A DNA stretch of 64,000 bases from a virus. Shown here one piece after another: positions 45,766-54,154 of this stretch; the stretch's first letter is position 1, and each line of letters starts with the position of its first letter. The DNA is taken from positions 1 to 64,000 of the IMG/VR virus record IMGVR_UViG_3300017720_000003, one strand, 5' to 3'. A program made the position numbers and the translations under genes. A model generated the notes under the pieces. That model saw nothing but the letters and a program-made list of their open reading frames with translations. It was not told the origin of the DNA and made no database searches.

Positions 45766-46326
45766 TTAAGCTGCTAAAGTAGAAAATAATATTTCTATTG
45801 GTTTACAACTAGCACTATTACCATTATCAACTACTTTGACTTTATATGCAGTTGATGCTGTTAAATTAGTTATTTTAAAATTATTTATTGTAGTTACTAT
45901 TGGTGTAGAGTTTTGAAGCACCCAACCTCCTGGTGCAATTTGAGTATCAATATAAATATTTACACCTGTACTAGAACTCCATATACCATTCCATAATACT
46001 TCTGCAGAATCTTTAGTAATAGTTCCTGCATATACATTATATGGATCATGTTGTAAATCAGCAGAAGTACATGCACCTAACCCATTTGATAATATCATAG
46101 CATATTTTTGTATAATAGAATCTAATCTTTCACCAGAAGTTATAACTATTTGACTACCGGTTGCACCAATTTGAAAAGATGTGCCTGTATAACTAACACA
46201 TGATGCACTTTGTATATCATCGCACCTCTCACTACCTACACTACAATCAGTATAAGTACATGGATTAGTTAATGCTGTATCAGCACAGCTACATTTTTGA
46301 CTACATTTTGTACAATTACATGCCAT
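45766..46326 (-). CDS. Cys-headed virion appendage protein with FN3-like C-terminal domain
   Basis: A 186-residue protein. The first 40 residues are very rich in cysteine (CNCTKCSQKCSC, then CTYTDCSVGSERCDD), followed by SASCVSYTG, a motif recurring at the head of Bacteroidota phage tail appendage proteins and related to the SSNCVVWQGPDI segment of the next gene. A short helix (LDSIIQKYAMIL) follows. Residues about 100-185 look like a fibronectin-III-type beta sandwich (SAEVLWNG...NFKITNLTASTAYKVKVVDN). The Cys cluster probably forms disulfides or binds metal in the particle. The gene is 20 bases after the VWA fibre gene and ends at a strong terminator, so the pair forms one cistron and probably one appendage. 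Confidence 0.6.
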   Translation of the reverse strand: MACNCTKCSQKCSCADTALTNPCTYTDCSVGSERCDDIQSASCVSYTGTSFQIGATGSQIVITSGERLDSIIQKYAMILSNGLGACTSADLQHDPYNVYAGTITKDSAEVLWNGIWSSSTGVNIYIDTQIAPGGWVLQNSTPIVTTINNFKITNLTASTAYKVKVVDNGNSASCKPIEILFSTLAA

Positions 46327-46346
46327 TTTTTTTATTTTTTATTTTA

Positions 46347-48557
46347 TTAAGTACAAGCTGCTAGTATTTGACTATTTATAGTTGCAGTGCTAAATGTGTT
46401 ATTAAACGCTCCACCTGTTTGAGTAGCTAAATATCTCCATGGGAATACTGCAGCTTGACCTGGAGGTGTGTAAGTTAAGTCAACACCAGGACCTAAAATA
46501 AATATTTTAACTCCTTGAGTTAAAGCTTGTGTTGCTAATGTTTGAATAAATGTCCAATCATTTGCATCAAAATCTCCATCATCACCACCTGGCAATTCGT
46601 CTGTACCAACAATAATATATTTAGCAACATTAGCTCTCCATGCATTAGCAAAGCTATTATTTAATACTCTATTAATAGCTTGGTCTGTACATTCCGGACC
46701 TGTAGATCCACCATAACCCATTTGTACACATGCTCCTGATCCACCACCATTTAATAAATTTAATGCTGTTGTTGCAGTTGTTGCATTATTATCTTGGAAC
46801 ATTTCCCAAGCAGTAATAAATAATTGATGATTATTATTACCTGGGTAATTTAATCTTTGTGCTGCTGGTAAACTTGTATATTCTGTACAACCACTATAAT
46901 TTGGTGTAGTACTAGTATTATCCTCATCTGCTGTAACAATAGACAGTCTATAATTATTTGCTCCAGATGAAGTAGATATAGTATTAATTAATGATGCAAA
47001 ACCAGTTTGTAATGTAGATATATCGGTACCCATTGAACCTGAATAATCCATAATGAAAGCTACATCCATACCATCAGAACATCCTGCAGCTGCAGTGCTT
47101 GTGTTAAATGCTTGTTGTGTTGAAGTACAAACTTGTGTTGCTCCATTAAATTGTACAGTTAATCTTGCAGTATATGCTGTACCAGGAGTTAATCCAGTTA
47201 GTGTTCTTGACTCACTAGTTGTTGGATTAGTTACTTGAGCTGTTGCTACTACTACATTTGCACCGTCTATAATATCAATTGTGTAAATAGCTGTTGTGCC
47301 TAATAAATTACTAAAAGTTACAGTCACTTCTGTTGATGTTATAGCTGATGTAACCGGTGTTGAACAAGGTACTAGACCTGTAATTACACTGCTTTGATTA
47401 TTTGAACATGTGTCTGTACCATCTACAAAACTATAATTAACAGTTACACTAAGATCTTGTGCAGTATTTAATGCACCGGTACTAAATAAATATCCAGCTG
47501 CATTATTTTGTAAAGATGTTACACTTACTGTAGTAGATAATGAAGTTCCCGTTACATCTGTTAAAGTTATTAATGTATATCCTGATGCATCTGTAAAAGT
47601 TGATGGTATACTTGAACCTATAAAATTAAATAAAATACCATTAATTAAACCGCTAGAGGCAAAAGAATTGCTTGTTGTATAATTATATACTATTGCATCA
47701 CAACCACCAGGACAACAGTTTGTTTGAATAGATGCAACTGCTGTATATAGATCATCAATAACTACCCATGCATTTTGAACAGATTGTGCTAATGTTGATG
47801 CACTATTATTCCACCCACTTATACTACCATATGATACACTTGAATCTGTTAAGCTATTACTTGAACCTGTAATTACACTTTGATTTATTGCTAAATTAAT
47901 TGCAGATGGTAAACCTACTGCAGTTTGTAATGAACAAAATGCAGTTTCTAATGCAAGTACTACTACTGATACATTAGTTAATTGACCAACATTGCTTACA
48001 CAAGTTGGTATAATTTGTGCCTCTACAACACCACCACTACATGGTAATACGCAAGCTTCTAAAACATCTATTCTTGTATCTAAACTAGTTAGTGTAGTAT
48101 TAATAGTATTTATACTTGCTAAATTTGTACATACTTGATTTGCTATAAGCGTAGCAAAAGCATCTAAACGTAATTCAGTTACAGGATTACCACTTGCATC
48201 ATTATATTGTAAACAAGCTGGTAATACCATCATAGGTAGCGTAGTAGTAGTACCACCACTTGATGATGCGTTTGCACAAATTTGAGTAACCATAGCCTGA
48301 AGTACAGGAACTAAAGTTGTAGGTGTTTGACCTTGTATATTTAAACAACTTAAATCTAATCCTGTTAAACTTGGATTAGCTGTTACTCCATCTGTAATTA
48401 TTTGACATACCTTATCCCCAATCTTTTTAGTTACCTCACTGATTGTGTCTCCACTGCATAGGTCTATACATGCAATATCCGGTCCTTGCCATACTACACA
48501 ATTGGATGATATATTATCACACCCATTAGTGCTTATACTTGAATTAGTTGGGATCAT
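46347..48557 (-). CDS. Tail appendage protein with FN3-like and von Willebrand A domains
   Basis: A 736-residue protein. The N-terminal CDNISSNCVVWQGPDIACIDLCSGDTISEVTK block is a recurrent attachment motif of Bacteroidota phage fibres; a second Cys-rich segment (CCPGGCDA) lies near residue 285. The middle is beta-rich, with an FN3-like domain at about 395-485 (ESRTLTGLTPGTAYTARLTV). Residues about 495-736 form a VWA domain: D504-x-S506-x-S508 (MDYSGSMG) and a later acidic residue D653 (VGTDELPGG) give most of a metal-ion-dependent adhesion site; the usual Thr is not obvious and may be replaced by Ser. It is the second VWA protein in the window, after the muzzle insertion. A likely role is metal-dependent binding to a host surface protein. 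Confidence 0.7.
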   Translation of the reverse strand: MIPTNSSISTNGCDNISSNCVVWQGPDIACIDLCSGDTISEVTKKIGDKVCQIITDGVTANPSLTGLDLSCLNIQGQTPTTLVPVLQAMVTQICANASSSGGTTTTLPMMVLPACLQYNDASGNPVTELRLDAFATLIANQVCTNLASINTINTTLTSLDTRIDVLEACVLPCSGGVVEAQIIPTCVSNVGQLTNVSVVVLALETAFCSLQTAVGLPSAINLAINQSVITGSSNSLTDSSVSYGSISGWNNSASTLAQSVQNAWVVIDDLYTAVASIQTNCCPGGCDAIVYNYTTSNSFASSGLINGILFNFIGSSIPSTFTDASGYTLITLTDVTGTSLSTTVSVTSLQNNAAGYLFSTGALNTAQDLSVTVNYSFVDGTDTCSNNQSSVITGLVPCSTPVTSAITSTEVTVTFSNLLGTTAIYTIDIIDGANVVVATAQVTNPTTSESRTLTGLTPGTAYTARLTVQFNGATQVCTSTQQAFNTSTAAAGCSDGMDVAFIMDYSGSMGTDISTLQTGFASLINTISTSSGANNYRLSIVTADEDNTSTTPNYSGCTEYTSLPAAQRLNYPGNNNHQLFITAWEMFQDNNATTATTALNLLNGGGSGACVQMGYGGSTGPECTDQAINRVLNNSFANAWRANVAKYIIVGTDELPGGDDGDFDANDWTFIQTLATQALTQGVKIFILGPGVDLTYTPPGQAAVFPWRYLATQTGGAFNNTFSTATINSQILAACT

Positions 48558-48607
48558 AAATATTTTTTTAAATTATAAAGTACTAATTGGTTAAAGACTG
48601 TACAATT

Positions 48608-48616
48608 ATAATATAC
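48608..48616 (-). promoter_or_regulatory. Promoter-like element before the VWA appendage gene
   Basis: The - strand reads TTTTTGTATATTATAATTG, with GTATATTAT about 51 bases before the ATG at 48557. It abuts a long inverted repeat on its upstream side, again in terminator-then-promoter order. Confidence 0.45.
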
Positions 48617-48661
48617 AAAAATTTTTAAAAGCAAACAAGAAGTCTGCTCTTAAAAATTTTT
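48617..48661 (-). terminator. 17-bp AT-rich inverted repeat, probable terminator
   Basis: The arms AAAAATTTTTAAAAGCA and TGCTCTTAAAAATTTTT are complementary except at one position and are separated by 11 bases. The repeat lies about 27 bases after the stop of the small coiled-coil gene, and a TTTTT run closes its downstream arm on the - strand. It would end the fibre-operon transcript. Confidence 0.6.
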
Positions 48662-48687
48662 AAGATTATTTATGTAAGAGAAAAAGT

Positions 48688-48945
48688 TTAAGCTTGTTCT
48701 TCTTCTATTTCTTTGATATTACCTGTAGCTAAATCTACATTAACTTTACCATATTTTTCTTCTAATGTATTTGCATTAGCAGACCATTCTTCTTGCACTT
48801 GAACATGTTTAGTTAAAAGTTGAGATTTTACTACTTCAGCATTACCAATTTGTGCAAGTATATTAGTAATTTCTTTTTGTAATTTTGTAAGAGTTTCTAA
48901 TTCTGCTTTAGAAATCTTATTTGGTTTTTTTGCTTTTGCTGCCAT
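48688..48945 (-). CDS. Small coiled-coil protein of the tail operon
   Basis: An 85-residue protein with a basic N-terminus (MAAKAKKPNKISKAEL), a central heptad-like region at about 15-62 (ELETLTKLQKEITNILAQIGNAEVVKSQLL) and an acidic C-terminus (KEIEEEQA). The pattern LQKEI...IGNAEVxKxxLL is one I have met in small prefoldin-like proteins near fibre genes of Bacteroidota phages. It has no catalytic motif or signal peptide. It follows the two fibre genes and the 105-aa gene, so an assembly-chaperone role for the trimeric fibres is a reasonable guess, not shown by sequence. Confidence 0.6.
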   Translation of the reverse strand: MAAKAKKPNKISKAELETLTKLQKEITNILAQIGNAEVVKSQLLTKHVQVQEEWSANANTLEEKYGKVNVDLATGNIKEIEEEQA

Positions 48946-49016
48946 TTTTAAAATTTTATATTAATTATATATAGACAAATATAATAAAATAACTTTAATA
49001 CTAAAAAAAAATAATA

Positions 49017-49334
49017 CTATTCTGTATAAGTAAACTTTAAAACTTCATATTCTTGTTTAGCTAAATCAGTTACTTCATTTATACAAGCTTCTGTTAATTG
49101 ATCTGAATAAGGCTTAGTCCATTCTATTACTTGAGCTTTAAACTCAGGTGTGTCTGCCCATTCAATAAAATTATCTTTATCAAAAGGTATATATTGCACT
49201 CCATTCATATTATGTGTATATGTACCATCCGTTGCTGAAACATCAAAGCTAATAGATGTAATAACGTGATCTTTTCCTTCTAAAGACTTTTTAGCATCTA
49301 TGTTTGTAATTTCTATTGTTGTTGTAATTGCCAT
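49017..49334 (-). CDS. Small conserved phage protein of the tail operon
   Basis: A 105-residue protein, beta-strand-rich at first (TTIEITNIDAKKSLEGKDHVITSISFDVSATDGTY) and helical at the end (NEVTDLAKQEYEVLKF). It contains a YIPFD...FIEWADTPEFKAQVIEWTKP segment. Proteins like this occur near tail fibre genes in many marine phages, without known function. The gene starts 6 bases after the stop of the 1577-aa fibre, so it is probably co-translated with it. A fibre assembly or tip accessory role is possible. Confidence 0.6.
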   Translation of the reverse strand: MAITTTIEITNIDAKKSLEGKDHVITSISFDVSATDGTYTHNMNGVQYIPFDKDNFIEWADTPEFKAQVIEWTKPYSDQLTEACINEVTDLAKQEYEVLKFTYTE

Positions 49335-49340
49335 AATTTA

Positions 49341-52300
49341 TTAAGTTAAAGTTTGGTCTACGTTGTTTCTAAATATATCTAAATCTATTAATGAATATTC
49401 TACTGTAATATACCATGTTGGTTGGGTTGATAAAGTTGAATTCAACATTAATTTTACAGGTGCTCCTAAACCTCCTAAAGCTTCGTTTTGAGGATTACTA
49501 AGGCCATAAAGCTGGTGAGCGTTATAATACCAAGCTCCACTACCGTTTATAATAACAGTTCTTGCTACACCTCCTAAAATTGCATATACACCATTTTGTT
49601 GTTGCTGTACAAATTCAACAGGGTAAGTACTTGTTGACCACCCTTGACCTATAGTACTACCCGCTTTGTGAACAAATATATTTTTCACTATTAATACTTG
49701 ATCATTATCTGGTGTTGGCGTTACATTAACTCCATTAGAAGAACCAGTACTTGTTGGCCAACCACCAGTTTCTATTTTAGTGGTATATAATCTTGTTGCC
49801 ATTAATACTTTTCCAGTTGTTCCAAATCCAGCGGTGGATCTTAACAAACCAACGTTTGTTTCACCTCCCATATAATTACCAGCGTTAGATGGAGTATAAT
49901 TACCCATCTTAACATAATATGGGCTTGAACCTGATACAAAAAAGTTTTGCTCTGTAGTTGCACCAATGTTTAGTTCATTTCTTGCTCTAAACGTACCATT
50001 AACATCAAATGCAGAACCAGGTGTTTCAGTTCTAAATCCAACTTTTCTACCAACAGGATCTATATATAGAGTAGAAGTACTAGCACCATCTGGTCCAAAA
50101 TATGTTTCTCCATTACCTCTAATTTTAAATCTTTCATTAGCACCACTAGTTTGAATTTTAAATGAAGCATTTTCTTGATTTGTTATTGTAAAATTTGAAG
50201 TACCTCTATGAATAATTTCAGAAGATGTATTTGCACCACCATTACCTCTGATTATCCTTAATCCATAATCACTGTAAGTAGCATCACCTACTAAATCAAT
50301 ATAAGCATAACCATTATTAGTTCTGCCTTTACCTAACTCTATAGTATATTCTGATGCATTAGCACTCCCTCCTAGTTGAAGAGTTTGTCCACTCCATAAA
50401 AAGTCTGCTTCTGAAGTTATACCAGTGCTTGAATTCCAAAATGCAACTCTACCTGATGCTCCAGTACCAGTTACAGTTCCACTTCCTGTCCCCGCTCCTA
50501 TAAAAGCTCTAATAGCAGAAGGACTACTACAGTATCTTGTATAGTTATCTGTACTATTATTAACTCTAAAGGCAATTGCTCCAGATATTGTAGATTGATT
50601 AGCGTAAGTAGCTCTAAACAATCTTGCAGCAATATCAGCAGAACTATTTCTATAAGCAATAGTATTTGCTGCATCACTAGTTGATGCGTTTGAAGTTACT
50701 GTGAACGTAGTGTTACCAGTTTGATTTGCAGTTGCATCCATTGAACCACTTAAACCAAGACCTGCAGTTCTACCATCTATTTGACCATTTCCAGGAGTTG
50801 ATCCTGCATTATCATCAACATACTGTTTATTTGCAGCGTCATTACTATTAGTTGGAGTTTCAAGATTTATAATCTTATTAGTGTCCATATCTATTGAAGA
50901 ATCTGGTTTCCCAAATCTATTCATAGGTATATCTTCTATTTGTACTTTTTCAACTTGATCATTAGCAATTCCAGGATTAGAGTCTGCCATAAGAATATAT
51001 GGCGTATAAGGTGCAGTAGATATTGAGCTACCCCAAGCATTAGCACTAAAAATTAAATTGTCACTACCTGTACTATAGTCTACACTAACTGTACCAGTGC
51101 CTGTTATTGTTCCACCCGTAAGTCCATTACCAGTTGCAACGCTTGTTACTCCTGAACTTGTTACATATCTACCATCTAAGTCTACCGTAACTGCACTAAG
51201 ACCACTTCTATTAAGTGTTAATACTCCGTTACTTGTATTAAATGACGCACTTGATACATAGTTATTTGATCCACTATCATCAGTCCAAGATGCAGTTAGT
51301 GTACCACCATCTTGTTGTGTAGCAGTTAATGTTTTTGTAGTAGTACCTGTAACAGCTAAACTATTAATTTTATCATTATATGCAGCATCCCAGTTTGTAT
51401 TAGTTACATTAGATAATACTCCAGAGTTAGACAGTCTAATAGTACCAGCTGTATATATAGCAGAATCTACAAAATCTGAAATAGTACCTCCTTTTATTAT
51501 TAAAGGATACTTGTCAAATGCAGAACCTTGATAATCATTAACAAAAAATACAAATCTATCATTTGTAGTTGCATTATCTCTTAATTCAAATGTTAAATCA
51601 ATTGAATCACTTGATGGTTGTATTGCATAAATTCTTGCACCATCATTATTTAATGTCCAATCAAATCCTTTTCCTGAAGTTGGGAAAGTACCTGCTGTAT
51701 CTACAAACTTTAGATCTGCAGTATTAGCCATTGTTAAATCATTACTAAATGTCTTTGCGCCTGCAATTGTTTGTGTGCCTGAAGTTCTTACTACAGTACT
51801 ATCTAATTGAATAGTTCCTGATCCTGTTATTGTACCTCCTGTGATACCATTTGTAGTGGCCACAGATGTTACACCTGAACTTGAGCTTGTTCCTGCCCCT
51901 ATAAGAGTTCTTACCTCTGCTGCAGTGATACCAGTATTTAATGTTGGTGTGCTACCGTTAGATAGAATAGCAGGAGTACCTGTATCATTAATAACACCTA
52001 AATTAGTTCTTGCTGCTGCAGCTGAACTTGCCCCTGTACCACCATTTGCTACAGATAAATCTGTACCTGACCAATCTGAATTATTAATAGAAAGTGTACC
52101 GCCCAATGTTAAATTACCAGAACTTGTTACAGTACCAGTAAGAGTAATTCCATTGACAGAACCTGTAGTACCAACACTAGTAACTGTACCTTGCGGATTA
52201 CTAAATGATGTAGTTAAACTACCACCGTCTTGTTGCGTAAGGGTTAATGTTATTGTAGAAGAACCTGAATCAGTAAATCCTGTTATTTTGTTGTCATATG

Positions 52301-54074
52301 CATCAGACCATTGATCAGAAGTATTTCCATTAACTGTTAGTACATCACTTACAGAATTCCAAGTCATTTGACTATCACTTGTAATATTTGATGCGCTATT
52401 CCAAAAGGCTACTCTACCAGATGAACCACTACCTGTTACATTACCTACTTGAGAGTTGTCAATCTTAGTCCATGTTGTATTAGCAAATACAGCCCAATCC
52501 CCTATTGCCCAATCTGTAATGCCATCTAAGTTTGTGCTACCTGCAACAGATACTATATAATAGTCTCCCGATGTACCCGTACCACTTGATAAAGATGGTG
52601 AATTCGTACTTGCATTCCATGTTCCATCAAATTTTAACACTCCTGTTACAGCTGTATCAATAGCGGATTGTATTTGTGATCCTGTTGCTAAATTAAAAGA
52701 ATTACTACTTACTGCAGCAGTTATTGTAGATATTGTTGATGTTGTACCACTGGCTACTGATATTGTAGATAAATTACCTGAGTTTATTTGATTAACTTGA
52801 CCTGTAGCTCCAGTTGTTACTCCTGTTACCCTTCCATATGCATCTACTGTAATATTATCTATTTTAGTACTGTTAGATGTAGAACCATAAGTTCCAGCTC
52901 CAACGCCACCAGTGGCCATGTTAATAGTAATTGTTTCATTACTACTCTGATTAGTTGTAAAATCTCCACCAGTAGTTAAATTTGTACCTGCTTGTATAGT
53001 TATAGTAGAATTGTATACTGTTGGAACATTAGATGATAAAGCATATCTGCCATCCAAATCAACTGTAACTGCACTCAAACCAGATCTATTTAACGTAAGA
53101 ACACCATTACCTGTGGAAAATGAAGCGCTTGATAAATAGTTGTTAGTATTAATCATAGTCTGAAGTTGTCCTATCTCCAGTAGTTGATTTATATTATTTA
53201 CATCATCATTATTATGAAGTATCATAGAAAGAGAACCAGTATCAGCAGAACCTGGAGTACCTGTATAATTAGGTAAACTTTCTGGGTCAAGACCAACGGT
53301 AGCTGTACCACCTGAGTAAGAAAGACGTAGACCATCATAAGTTCCTGCTCCATTTACATTAACATTACCTGCACCTATTGCAGATGCAGTTGCTGTAGTA
53401 ATACTTATTGTTCCAGATCCTGTGATTGTTCCACCTTGTATTGGAGAAGTTGTGGCTATTGATGTAACAGATCCACTACCAGTTCCAGCTCCAATATCTG
53501 AACGAACTTGTGCACCAGTTCTGTATTTAATCACACCATTGTCTGCTACTACAAACTTATCAGTATCGGTAGAGGCGTTTGCTATGTTATCTAATGAAAG
53601 TTCACCATTTATAAGTAAAGTATTTGATATATAAGCAGTTCCATTTACATCTAAATTATATGCAGGTAATTCAAAATCACTTAAAGGATTTATAAGTATT
53701 GCTCCTGTAGCTGAGTTATTTGTACCAATAGCAGAAACATTAACTGCATGAATAAATGCACCTGAACCATTACCTTTATTAGCAGATAAAGTTAATATAG
53801 ACTGATTGTTTGATGCATCTGCTATTCTTGAGTAAATAGCATTATAAGTAAGTGGAGTCCCTGAACTTGGTACCATACCATTCTTACCCTTATACTCTAC
53901 AACACCCAAGGTGTCTGAATCAGCAATAGCAGCATTTCTATATAAAACGATATCTGGTGCAGATGCCGAAGATGTGTCCGTTGAAGTTAATATTAAATTG
54001 TCAGTAACTCCACTTGTAGCAATAGTTACATTACCAGTGATTGCTTGACCATTTAAAAAATTAATGTTTGCCAT
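49341..54074 (-). CDS. Large tail fibre protein
   Basis: A 1577-residue, low-complexity beta-rich protein dominated by Gly, Ser, Thr and Asn, as in trimeric phage fibres. The N-terminus ANINFLNGQAITGNVTIATSG is a typical fibre attachment start. The repeated modules include TSVATTxxIxGGTITGSGTI blocks (about residues 205, 770 and 990), ANRSGL-type strands with LTLNRSGLSAVTVDLDG (about 331 and 953), a FDGTWNASTNSPSLSSGTG...DYYIVSVAG module also found in the next fibre, and NLGVINDTGTP segments. The C-terminal 150 residues (YTPSNAGNYMGGE...YSLIDLDIF) are more complex and probably form the receptor-binding end. It is followed at once by two small accessory genes. Confidence 0.75.
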   Translation of the reverse strand: MANINFLNGQAITGNVTIATSGVTDNLILTSTDTSSASAPDIVLYRNAAIADSDTLGVVEYKGKNGMVPSSGTPLTYNAIYSRIADASNNQSILTLSANKGNGSGAFIHAVNVSAIGTNNSATGAILINPLSDFELPAYNLDVNGTAYISNTLLINGELSLDNIANASTDTDKFVVADNGVIKYRTGAQVRSDIGAGTGSGSVTSIATTSPIQGGTITGSGTISITTATASAIGAGNVNVNGAGTYDGLRLSYSGGTATVGLDPESLPNYTGTPGSADTGSLSMILHNNDDVNNINQLLEIGQLQTMINTNNYLSSASFSTGNGVLTLNRSGLSAVTVDLDGRYALSSNVPTVYNSTITIQAGTNLTTGGDFTTNQSSNETITINMATGGVGAGTYGSTSNSTKIDNITVDAYGRVTGVTTGATGQVNQINSGNLSTISVASGTTSTISTITAAVSSNSFNLATGSQIQSAIDTAVTGVLKFDGTWNASTNSPSLSSGTGTSGDYYIVSVAGSTNLDGITDWAIGDWAVFANTTWTKIDNSQVGNVTGSGSSGRVAFWNSASNITSDSQMTWNSVSDVLTVNGNTSDQWSDAYDNKITGFTDSGSSTITLTLTQQDGGSLTTSFSNPQGTVTSVGTTGSVNGITLTGTVTSSGNLTLGGTLSINNSDWSGTDLSVANGGTGASSAAAARTNLGVINDTGTPAILSNGSTPTLNTGITAAEVRTLIGAGTSSSSGVTSVATTNGITGGTITGSGTIQLDSTVVRTSGTQTIAGAKTFSNDLTMANTADLKFVDTAGTFPTSGKGFDWTLNNDGARIYAIQPSSDSIDLTFELRDNATTNDRFVFFVNDYQGSAFDKYPLIIKGGTISDFVDSAIYTAGTIRLSNSGVLSNVTNTNWDAAYNDKINSLAVTGTTTKTLTATQQDGGTLTASWTDDSGSNNYVSSASFNTSNGVLTLNRSGLSAVTVDLDGRYVTSSGVTSVATGNGLTGGTITGTGTVSVDYSTGSDNLIFSANAWGSSISTAPYTPYILMADSNPGIANDQVEKVQIEDIPMNRFGKPDSSIDMDTNKIINLETPTNSNDAANKQYVDDNAGSTPGNGQIDGRTAGLGLSGSMDATANQTGNTTFTVTSNASTSDAANTIAYRNSSADIAARLFRATYANQSTISGAIAFRVNNSTDNYTRYCSSPSAIRAFIGAGTGSGTVTGTGASGRVAFWNSSTGITSEADFLWSGQTLQLGGSANASEYTIELGKGRTNNGYAYIDLVGDATYSDYGLRIIRGNGGANTSSEIIHRGTSNFTITNQENASFKIQTSGANERFKIRGNGETYFGPDGASTSTLYIDPVGRKVGFRTETPGSAFDVNGTFRARNELNIGATTEQNFFVSGSSPYYVKMGNYTPSNAGNYMGGETNVGLLRSTAGFGTTGKVLMATRLYTTKIETGGWPTSTGSSNGVNVTPTPDNDQVLIVKNIFVHKAGSTIGQGWSTSTYPVEFVQQQQNGVYAILGGVARTVIINGSGAWYYNAHQLYGLSNPQNEALGGLGAPVKLMLNSTLSTQPTWYITVEYSLIDLDIFRNNVDQTLT
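51160..51265 (-). repeat. Fibre repeat copy 2 (encodes the LTLNRSGLSAVTVDLDG module)
   Basis: This is the second copy, around residue 953 of the fibre. It encodes a nearly identical 32-residue module to the one at 53035-53140, but the DNA differs at many synonymous sites, so it is not a recent duplication. Confidence 0.7.
53035..53140 (-). repeat. Fibre repeat copy 1 (encodes the LTLNRSGLSAVTVDLDG module)
   Basis: This is the first copy, around residue 331 of the fibre, preceded by YLSSASFSTGNG. Its partner at 51160-51265 is preceded by YVSSASFNTSNG. Protein identity is clearly higher than DNA identity. Confidence 0.7.
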
Positions 54075-54106
54075 TTATCCTACTTTTAATTTCAAATGTA
54101 CAAAAA

Positions 54107-54132
54107 TTAAAGTATTAATTAAAATACTTTAA
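54107..54132 (-). terminator. Perfect 10-bp AT-rich hairpin between the two large fibre genes
   Basis: The arms TTAAAGTATT and AATACTTTAA enclose a 6-base AATTAA loop, followed on the - strand by ATTTTTG. It lies about 22 bases after the stop of the 792-aa fibre. It is a probable weak terminator or processing site; a GTACATTTG promoter-like stretch follows before the next start. Confidence 0.5.
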
Positions 54133-54154
54133 CCCTTGTAATTTTATGTTATGT

